Of a stretch of 64,000 nt of DNA, positions 57,301 to 64,000 are shown in pieces. The DNA comes from Cladocopium goreaui. Its lineage: Eukaryota; Sar; Dinophyceae; Suessiales; Symbiodiniaceae. Position numbers and translations under genes: made by a program. The stretch is from contig CAMXCT020001746.1 in the NCBI GenBank assembly GCA_947184155.2, positions 178,109 through 242,108 of the forward strand, in the 5' to 3' direction. Position 1 is the first letter of the stretch. Each line of letters begins with the position of its first letter. The notes beneath the pieces are model-generated. The model had not been told where the DNA came from. It ran no database searches and saw only the letters and a program-made list of their open reading frames with translations.

Positions 57301-57990
57301 AGGGAATCTAACCAATGAACATGGGGCACAAACAGCAGAAACCAACCAACATGTTCTTTCAACCAACATGGGGACTTAAGCGGCTAAAATAGGGATCCAA
57401 CCCACACTGCATTGTATACATCACGTTACGTATCACATTTCACCGCACTAGATTACATTACATCACTAAACAAATACACATGCATAATTTTGTATAATTG
57501 TATTTGAATAAAAATATGTATATATATATATGTATATATATATACATATGCATAATCACACATGGCGGACATAATACCACAACCCCAACGGAGCCCGAGT
57601 AGCTGAGTGCGGACGTTATTCACCACTTCTTGGGCGGCAGAACCTTTGAGTGCAGATATGAATGGGTTGTTTTTTTAAATCTGGGGCATCTGGGGGAATA
57701 GGTGGAAATCCAAGTGGGTTTTTAAGGAACAAATCTAGAGAATATCATGTTCCTTTAAAAAGGAGCAAACTGCAGGTGTTTCCCTGGAGAGGAAAGTTGT
57801 TCGGCGAAACAAAGCTTCAGAAAGATGATCGCAATCTGCCCATTGGTTAAGCGATCATCTACGGGACATCCTTCCAGCCAGGCCACCGACTGCTGTCATG
57901 CACTGGCCACTAAAGTAGAAGACCAGGGTGGCCCCTGCGATGCCGCCCAAAAAGACTTCTGGAACCGAGATGTCCACCCCATCCACTTTC
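48342..57990 (-). CDS. Gene E: proton-translocating membrane pyrophosphatase, 3' part (span)
   Basis: Nine exons join in phase and give about 190 residues of the C-terminal third of a V-type H+-pyrophosphatase, a polytopic pump that uses pyrophosphate hydrolysis to acidify vacuoles or similar compartments. Order: KVDG...PEVFLGGIAGATLVFYFSG (membrane segment), SAAQEVVNNVRTQ, FRERPGIMDGSQKPDY, ASCVSIVTQAALREMVAP, IVATTVPLCVGFFF (membrane), LIGAKAIASFLMFATSSGV (membrane), FAIFLNTAGGAWDNAKKYIE, VHGGKGSAAHKAAVTGDTVG, then DP-SKDTAGPSLH. The GGAWDNAKK and GDTVGDP blocks are hallmarks of the family's active-site region. Upstream exons lie beyond the satellite region or window; the final membrane segment after SLH was not found. 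No broken codon seen. Confidence 0.88.
48596..48619. repeat. Perfect 9-bp hairpin
   Basis: AGCAACGCC, loop ATGTGA, GGCGTTGCT, in a V-PPase intron. A nearby minus-strand frame (48,595-48,655) looks exon-like but does not fit the family. Confidence 0.85.
49305..49408. mobile_element. Introner-like element, copy g
   Basis: 104 bp, AAACTAAC subfamily, nearly perfect palindrome, in a V-PPase intron away from exons. Confidence 0.85.
49530..49596 (-). CDS. V-PPase exon with HKAAVTGDTVGD
   Basis: 67 nt, acceptor GCGACTGGCGAG. Reads VHGGKGSAAHKAAVTGDTVG D and ends GATCC before GAGACT, a GA donor required by the GDP-x-KDT continuation. Confidence 0.9.
50063..50120. mobile_element. Partial element
   Basis: Left end TACCCTCCGGTCATTTAACA, then decayed. 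V-PPase intron. Confidence 0.55.
50200..50264 (-). CDS. V-PPase exon with GGAWDNAKKYIE
   Basis: 65 nt, acceptor GCCATCTACCCCAG, ending GAACAAG before GCTGGC (GC donor). Carries FLNTAGGAWDNAKKYIEQ, one of the most conserved V-PPase blocks. Confidence 0.92.
50784..50856 (-). CDS. V-PPase exon, SNDKLIGAKAIASFLMFATS
   Basis: 73 nt ending GCGTTTT before GTGCCG. The 5' edge (GAAGCGAG) is fixed by phase only; from LIGAKA on it fits the family. Confidence 0.75.
51643..51687 (-). CDS. V-PPase exon, IVATTVPLCVGFFF
   Basis: 45 nt after CTCCGCGAGAG. The end is taken as TTTC before GACTGA, a GA donor, because it fits the next exon's phase. A slightly longer exon is possible. Confidence 0.75.
52071..54057 (-). 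pseudogene. Decayed LINE reverse transcriptase (RLE-class-like non-LTR retrotransposon)
   Basis: From 54,057 down, a frame reads HLQEACVAGSSDAFTSQLAA, then the RT core: LPKPHGGVRPIAVGEVLRRL, VKLDFSNAFNTVSREAV (motif A), GVQQGDPLGPLLFASALQPL, the catalytic box HYLDDGF (YLDD, motif C, near 53,420) and LNLSKCE. After GGFGASS (about 52,920) the frame shifts; the continuation LAHGGLGLRSTSDHAVAAFL has an in-frame TGA near 52,845. Then comes a CCHC-like knuckle (WCRLCNAVLDHHSHHAGMC), another shift, and a C-terminal block (HLDTAQACAAQGVKFMPMVA; LQELAVAIRTFRARASLRRR). Usual length of such elements is well over 4 kb, so this copy is 5'-truncated and internally deleted. It lies in the V-PPase intron between exons 54,153 and 51,687, same orientation. 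Dinoflagellate genomes are rich in this type. Confidence 0.85.
54153..54207 (-). CDS. V-PPase exon, ASCVSIVTQAALREMVAP
   Basis: 55 nt, acceptor GGCGGCGCCGAG, donor CACCAG followed by GTGGAT. The same frame is open for 54 more bases upstream to an introner-like element, but family alignment excludes them. Confidence 0.88.
54254..54366. mobile_element. Introner-like element, copy h
   Basis: 113 bp, AAACTAAC subfamily with two extra bases at one end (TACCCGGCCTGG). It ends 47 bases from the V-PPase exon at 54,207, inside the intron. Confidence 0.8.
54487..54512. mobile_element. Element-end fragment
   Basis: TGCCCTCCAGTAAACTAACA only. Confidence 0.55.
54938..54993. mobile_element. Short deleted element copy
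   Basis: 56 bp: TACCCTCCAGTAAACTAAC to GTTACTGGGGTA, retaining mostly the two ends. V-PPase intron. Confidence 0.6.
55152..56200. mobile_element. 1.05-kb inverted-repeat DNA element with subterminal motifs
   Basis: The ends form about 28-bp imperfect inverted repeats: TACCTAGAAACACCAGAGGC at 55,152 and, on the other strand from 56,200, TACCTGGAAAAACCAAACGG. TA at each edge suggests TA target duplication. Just inside each end is a cluster of AAAAACGCCTC/AAAAATGCCTCAG words (55,175-55,285 and 56,085-56,185), like subterminal repeats of non-autonomous DNA transposons. No transposase seen. It contains the CGCCGTTTTC repeat at 55,658. Confidence 0.65.
55658..55718. repeat. 21-bp repeat (TTTTCCGCCGTTTTCCCGCC)
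   Basis: Three copies, reading SAVFPPF in one frame, inside the 1.05-kb element. Confidence 0.85.
56927..56975 (-). CDS. V-PPase exon with GC donor, FRERPGIMDGSQKPDY
   Basis: 49 nt, acceptor AAAAACCGCAG. The family reads KPDYA(S/R)CV, so the exon ends GACTAT before GCCGCT. The frame stays open to 56,885, which would mislead an ORF-based call. Confidence 0.85.
57604..57643 (-). CDS. V-PPase exon with GC donor, SAAQEVVNNVRT
   Basis: 40 nt. The family continues VRxQF, which requires the exon to end ACTCA before GCTACT: a GC donor completing a Gln codon with the next exon. Confidence 0.85.
57887..57990 (-). CDS. V-PPase exon: membrane segment
   Basis: 104 nt, acceptor AAAATTTCCATCTGAG, donor CAGTCG followed by GTGGCC. 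Reads KVDGVDISVPEVFLGGIAGA then TLVFYFSGQCMTAV, aligning by memory with the PxVFxGGLxGAxLxFxFSAxTMxxVG segment of the family. Confidence 0.85.
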
Positions 57991-57999
57991 CTCAGATGG

Positions 58000-58440
58000 A
58001 AATTTTGGGAAATCCTCCAACCAGGCGATCCGGATGGCGATCCTATAGGGGTAGCTCATCCACTCTCAACATACTCGTCTTGAATAAATAGGTGGCAACT
58101 TTTTTGGTGCACACGCATATATATATACATACAGGACATTACAGGACCATCTTTGACGCATGTCAAAAGATGTCAATAGAAATATATATATATAGGCCAA
58201 AATAATTCTTCAACTTACTAGGGTGCCCCCTGAGGTAAAACGTTGGTAAACCGTTACATCCAATTGCTAAGCTACTTATTTCCACCAACTTGGCGTTCAC
58301 GAGGTGGGGGCACATCAACATAGTTGGAGAATAGATGAAAATAGATAATGTTGGATACTGATTAGTGTGGGGATACTGAATTGTGTCCACAGACCTCAAA
58401 ATTATTCTGAAACTTTGGAAATGATCGAGGGTACAGTTTT
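58000..58440. other. No further V-PPase exon seen
   Basis: The stretch upstream of the first V-PPase exon in the window has no exon I could match to the family. The missing N-terminal two thirds must lie beyond the satellites, outside the window, or be too diverged for me to see. Confidence 0.4.
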
Positions 58441-58454
58441 GTGTCCACAGGATT

Positions 58455-58655
58455 TTGGTGTAAGTTTTTTTTTCATGTTTTTCATTTTTAGTTTTTAATT
58501 GTGTTTTTTTTTATTTTAAAATTTTAAAATATTGTTTTTTTATTTTTAATTATAATAATTTTTAATTTATTTTTTTATTTTATTTTAAATTATTTTTTAT
58601 TTGTATTTTTAGTTATAATAATTTTTATAAATTATATTTTTTTATTATTTTGTAA
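58455..58655. repeat. A/T-only low-complexity tract
   Basis: About 200 bp of T-rich sequence with almost no G or C. Confidence 0.9.
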
Positions 58656-58657
58656 AA

Positions 58658-60000
58658 TTGTGTCAGGATACACAATTGTGTCATTGTGTCAGGATACACA
58701 ATTGTGTCTTGGTCTTTTTTTGTTGTTCAAATATTTTTCATTTTTTTCATTTTTTAAAGCTTTTTCCTTTTACTTTTTATTTTCCATCATTGAAATTTTC
58801 CAGATGCCTTCCACAGAAAATTACATCCAGGTACAAAATAGTGTGGTTTGTTTGGAGGGTACACTATTGTGTTCAGCTGCTTTCCTGAGGTCATGATTTT
58901 TTTGATTTTTTTCGATCATTTCCTTTACCTTTTCCTTTGCTAGCTAAAGCGTTTTCTTTTCAATTAATTTCTTTCTTAGTTTCTTTCATTTGAAATTCTC
59001 AGAAATGCCCAGTTTCCCAAAATATAAGATGCCTTATTAAAACCCAATTAAAAAACATCACTCCAACAATTTTTCAAGGGGGTAGTCCATGAGCAACCCT
59101 GATACAGAATAGTGTGGTTTGTTTGGAGGGTACACTATTGTGTCCAGATGTTTCCTCGTGTGATTTTTTTCAAGCATTCCCTTTACCTTTTCCTTTGCTA
59201 GCTAAAGTGTTTTCCTTTCAATTAATTTCTTTCTTAGTTTCTTTCATTTGAAATTCTCAGAAATTACCAGTTTCCCAAAATATATGATGCCTTATTAAAA
59301 CCCAATTAAAAAACATCACTCAAACAATTTTTCAAGGGGGTAGTCCATGAGCAACCCTGATACACAATAGTGTGGTTTGTTTGAGGGTACACTATTGTGT
59401 CCAGCTGCTTCCTGAGGTCATGATTTTTTGTTTTTTTTTCAATCATTTCCTTTACCTTTTCCTTTGCTAGCTAAAGTGTTTTCCTTTTAATTAATTTCTT
59501 TCTTAGTTTCTTTCATTTGAAATTCTCAGAAATGACAAGTTTCCCAAAATATATCATGCCTTATTAAAACCCAATTTAAAAACATCACTCCAACAATTTT
59601 TCAAGGGGGTAGTCCATGAGCAGCCCTGGTACACAATAGTGTGGTTTGTTTGGAGGGTACACTATTTTGTCCAGCTGCTTTCCTGAGGTCATGATTTTTT
59701 ATTTTTTCAATCATTTCCTTTACCTTTTCCTTTGCTAAAGTTTTTTTTCTTTGAATTACTTAATTACTTTCTTAGTTTCTTTCATTTGAAATTCTCAGAA
59801 ATGCCCAGTTTCCCAAAATATATGATGCCTTATTAAAACCCAATTAAAAAACATCACTCAAACAATTTTTCAAGGGGGTAGTCCGTGAGCAACCCTGATA
59901 CACAATAGTGTGGTTTGTTTGGAGGGTACACTATTGTGTCCAGATGTTTCCTCGTGTGATTTTTTTCAAGCATTCCCTTTACCTTTTCCTTTGCTAAAGT
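58658..60000. repeat. 265-bp satellite, first block
   Basis: Five units, 249-279 bp apart, each with ACACAATAGTGT...ACACTATTGTGT (12-bp hairpin), CAGCTGCTTCCTGAGG, CTTTACCTTTTCCTTTGCTA, GAAATTCTCAGAAATG and CCTTATTAAAACCCAATTAA. Two copies of the palindrome ACACAATTGTGT stand at its start (58,670 and 58,697). Confidence 0.9.
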
Positions 60001-60009
60001 TTTTTTCTT

Positions 60010-62390
60010 TTATGGTATTTCTATGGTATTACTATTGGATTTCTATGGAATTCCTATGGGATATTTCTGGAGGATTTCTATGGGATTTCTGAAGGGGTGC
60101 TATGGGAGTTCTATGGTATTCTTATGGGATTTCCATTGGATTCCTATGGGATTTCTATGGTATTTCTATTAGATTCCTATGGAATTTCTATTGGATTCCT
60201 GTGGGATTTCCAAGGTATTTCCATGATGTTTCTATGATCTTTCTATCGGATTTCTGTGAGGTTCCTATGTACTATGGGATTTCCATGTTATGTCTATGGT
60301 CTTTCTATGGGATTTCTGTGAGATTCCTATGGGGTTTCCATGTTATTTCAGTTATTTCTATGATCTTTCTATGGGATTTCTGTGAGATTCCTATGGGATT
60401 TCCATGTTATTTCAGTTTTTTCAATGATCTTTCTATGGGATTTCTGTGAGATCCCTAAGGGATTTCCATGTTATTTCTATGGTCTTTCTATGGGATTTCT
60501 GTGAGATTCCTATGGGATTTCCGTGTTATTTCTATGATCTTTCTATGGGATTTCTGTGAGATTCTTATGGGATTTCCATGTTATTTCTATGATCTTTCCA
60601 TGGGATTTCTGTAAGATTTCCATGTTATTTCTATGATCTTTCTATGGGATTTCTGTGAGATTCTTATGGGATTTCCATGTTATTTCTATGATCGTTCTAT
60701 GGGATTTCTGTGAGATTCCTATGGGATTTCCATGTTATTTCTATGGTCTTTCTATGGGGTTTCTGTGAGATTCCTATGGTATTTCCATGTTATTTCTATG
60801 ATCTTTCTATGGGATTTCTGTGAGATTCCTATGGGATTTCCATGTTGTTTCTATGATCTTTCTATGGGATTTCTGTGAGATTCCTATGGGATTTGCATGT
60901 TATTTCTATGATCTTTCTATGGGATTTCTGTGAGAGTCCTATGGGATTTCCATGTTATTTCTATGATCTTTCTGTGGGATTTCTGTGAGATTCTTATGGG
61001 ATTTCCATGTTATTTCTATGATCTTTCTATGGGATTTCTGTGAGATTCCTATGGGATTTCCATGTTATTTCTTGATCTTTCTATGGGATTTCTGTGGATC
61101 CTATTGGATTTTCCATTTTTTCTATAATCCTTCATGGATTTTCTGTGAGTTCCTATTGGATTTCATTTATTTCTATGATCTTTCTTGGGATTTTCTGTAA
61201 GATTTCCAAGTTATTTCTATGATCTTCTATGGGATTTCTTTTTCTGTAGAGTCCTATGTGGTTTCCCTTTTCTTTCTATGATCTTTCTATGGGATTTTCT
61301 GTGAGGTTCCTATGTATTTCCATTTATTTCTAATGATCTTTCTTTGGAATTTTCTGTGAGATTCCTATGGGATTTCCAATGTTATTTCATTTTTCAATGA
61401 CCTTTCTATGGGATTTCTGTGATATTCTTATGGTCTTCCCATGTTATTTCTATGATCTTTCTATGGAAATTTCTGTGAGAATTCTTATGGGATTTCCATG
61501 TTATCTCTAGGATCTTCGGGAGATTCTATGTGGTTCCATGTATTTTATGAGCTGTCTATGGGATTCTGTAGAGTCCTATGGTACTATGGGCATTTCCATG
61601 TTATGTTCTATGTCTGTCTATGGATTCTGTGAGAATTCCTATGGGGGTCCATGTTTTTCAGTTTAGTGGCTATGATCTTTCTATGGGATTTCTGTGAGAT
61701 CCTTATGGGATTTCCATGTTATTTCTATGATCTTTCTATGGGATTTCTGTGAGATTCCTATGGGATTTCCATGTTATTTCTATGATCTTTCTATGGGGTT
61801 TCTGTGAGATTCCTATGGGATTTCCATGTTATTTCTATGATCTTTCTATGGGATGTCTGTGAGATTCTTATGGGATTTCCATGTTATTTCTATGATATTT
61901 CTATGGGATTTCTGTGAGATTCTTATGGGATTTCCATGTTATTTCTATGATCTTTCTATGGGACTTCTGTGAGATTCCTATGGGATTTCCATGTTATTTC
62001 TATGATCTTTCTATGGGATTTCTGTGAGATTCCTATGGGATTTCCATGTTATTTCTATGATCTTTCTATGGGAGTTCTGTGAGATTCTTATGGGATTTCC
62101 ATGTTATTTCTATGATCTTTCTATGGGATTTCTGTGAGATTCTTATGGGATTTCCATGTTATTTCTATGATCTTTCTATGGGATTTCTGTGAGATTCCTA
62201 TGGGATTTCCATGTTATTTCTATGATCTTTCTATGGGATTTCTGTGAGATTCTTATGGTATTTCCATGTTATTTCTATGATCTTTCTATGGGATTTCTGT
62301 GGGATTCTTATGGGATTTCCATGTTATTTCTATGATCTTTCTATGGGATTTCTATGATATTTCTTTGGGACTACTATTGGATTTCTATGG
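60010..62390. repeat. 55-bp higher-order repeat of five 11-bp monomers
   Basis: Unit TCTATGGGATT / TCTGTGAGATT / CCTATGGGATT / TCCATGTTATT / TCTATGATCTT, about 40 times. The left border (60,010-60,200) holds unsorted monomers. The array is inserted between two blocks of the 265-bp satellite. Frames such as GISVRFLWGFHV are periodic artefacts. Confidence 0.95.
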
Positions 62391-62394
62391 GATG

Positions 62395-62540
62395 CCGATT
62401 GAAAGTAAATTGGCAGTAAATTGAATTTAATTGAAAGTAAATTCAAAGTAATTTGAAATCAATTCAAAGTAAAGTGAAAGTAAATTGAAATCAATTGAAA
62501 GTAAATTGAAATCAATTGAAAGTAACTTCAAATCAATTGA
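62395..62540. repeat. TTGAAAGTAAA 10-11-bp repeat
   Basis: About 13 diverged copies of ATTGAAAGTAA/ATTGAAATCA. Related sequence recurs at 63,705-63,770. Confidence 0.85.
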
Positions 62541-62547
62541 ATGATCG

Positions 62548-64000
62548 AGATCCACAATAGTCTGGTTTGTTTGAGGGTACACTATTGTGTCCAGCTGCTT
62601 CCTGAGGTGATATTTTTTGAAACATTCCCTTTACCTTTTCCTTTGCTAAAATTTGTTTCCTTTTAATTACTTAGCTTCATTTTTCTTGGAATCAAAACCA
62701 AAGGCTTTCCAAAGGATTAGTTTCAGCCAAGCAAAAAAAACATTAATGATCATGATACACAATAGTATGGTTTGTTTGAAGGTACACTATTGTGTCCAGC
62801 TGCTTCCTGTGGTGATTTTGTTTTTTAACATTCCCTTTACATTTTCCTTTGCTAAAGTTTGTTTCCTTCTATTTTCTCAATTAGTTTCTTTTATTTAGAA
62901 TTCTCAGAAATGCTCAATTTCCAAAAATATATGATGCCTTATTAAAACCCAATTAAAAAACATCACTCAAACAATTTTTCAAGGGGGTAGTCCATGAGCA
63001 ACCCTGATACACAATAGTCTGGTTTGTTTGAGGGTACACTATTGTGTCCAGCTGCTTCCTGAGGTTATGTTTTTTTTTCAACCATTTCCTTTTCCTTTTC
63101 CTTTGCTAAAGTTTGTTTCCTTTTACTTAGCTTCATTTTTCTTGGAATCAAAACCAAAGGCTTTCCAAAGGATTAGTTTCAGCCAAGCAAAAAAAAACAT
63201 GAATGATCATGATGCACAATAGTATGGTTTGTTTGAGGGTACACTATTGTGTCCAGCTGCTTCCTGAGGTTATGTTTTTTTTTCAACCATTTCCTTTTCC
63301 TTTTCCTTTGCTAAAGTTTGTTGCCTTTTACTTAGCTTCATTTTTCTTGGAGTCAAAACCAAAGGCTTTCTAAAGGATTAGTTTCAGCCAAGCAAAAAAA
63401 ACATGAATGATCATGATACACAATAGTATGGTTTGTTTGAGGGTACACTATTGTGTCCAGCTGCTTCCTGAGGTGATTTTTTTTTGAAACATTCCGCTTT
63501 CCTTTTCCCTTTGGCTAAGTTTTGTTTGCCTTTTACTTAGCTCATTTTTTTTGGGTCAAAACCAAGGCTTTTCTAAAGGATTAGTTTCAGCCACCAAAAA
63601 AAAAACATGAATGATCATGATACACAATAGTAATGGTTTGTTTTGAGGGTACACGATTGTGTCCAGCTGCTTCCTGAGTGATTGTATTATTTCTTTACTT
63701 GAAAGTAATTGAAAAAAAAAAAATTTTTTTCAAGGCAAGTAATTGAAACCAATTGAAAGTCACTTGAAATGACTTGAAGCATGATACACAATATATGTGT
63801 TTGTTTAAAGGGGTACACCTTGTGCCCAGCTGCTTCCTTAGTGATTTTTGTTTTTTTACATTCCTTACACAACAGGTCCCTTTGCTAAATTTTTTTTTTC
63901 TTTTATTTCTCATTGTTTCTTTTATTTAGGGTTCTCAGAAATGCCTCAATTTTTCCAATAATATATGTCCTTAAAATTAAAACCCAATTAAAAACATCAT
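62548..64000. repeat. 265-bp satellite, second block (shorter, about 205-bp units)
   Basis: The hairpin and GTACACTATTGTGTCCAGCT recur at about 62,578, 62,783, 63,036, 63,239, 63,442, 63,650 and 63,810, several units having lost the AAAACCCAATTAAA part. Cut by the window end. Confidence 0.9.

Overview
This is nuclear DNA from a eukaryote, most likely a dinoflagellate (Symbiodiniaceae-like). The signs are short GC-rich exons scattered through very long AT-rich, microsatellite-filled introns, nearly all genes on one strand, GC and GA splice donors, a decayed dinoflagellate-type LINE reverse transcriptase, and a palindromic element family whose ends look like splice sites. No spliced-leader sequence, rRNA or tRNA was recognised. 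None of the exons is visible as a long open frame. I found them by pairing acceptors and donors by eye, with reading phase as one criterion, so phase agreement is support but not independent proof.

Layout on the minus strand, from high to low coordinates. (1) Gene E, about 57,990 to 48,342, is the 3' part of a membrane-bound proton-translocating pyrophosphatase (V-PPase). Nine exons join in phase and carry the family's GGAWDNAKKYIE and GDTVGDP-KDTAGPS segments. It is the only protein whose family is certain, and it shows GC and GA donors. (2) Gene D, about 47,314 to 40,221, unknown product. (3) Gene C, at least 39,513 to 37,840, unknown. (4) Gene B, about 37,000 to 34,236, unknown. (5) Gene A, about 32,921 to 2,215, has some 32 small exons and a product with a C2HC zinc finger and a Cys-rich zinc ribbon. 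One plus-strand gene (F) starts at 47,560 between D and E.

Mobile DNA: about 8 complete and 8 partial copies of a 105-bp palindromic element (TACCCTCTGGT...ACCAGAGGGTA). Several sit exactly at exon ends in gene A, while those in gene E lie inside introns. A frame-broken LINE (52,071-54,057) and a 1.05-kb inverted-repeat element (55,152-56,200) lie in V-PPase introns.

Satellites fill much of the rest: a 12-bp array (175-716), a 213-bp array (11,471-12,165), 30-bp and 160-bp arrays (16,923-19,720, all inside one gene A intron), 619-bp near-identical repeats (19,901-21,568), a CTAT array (25,771-26,463), a purine array (26,715-27,122) and, from 58,650 to the end, a 265-bp satellite interrupted by a 55-bp higher-order repeat made of five 11-bp monomers. 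Long stop-free frames in these arrays are artefacts of repeat length, not genes.
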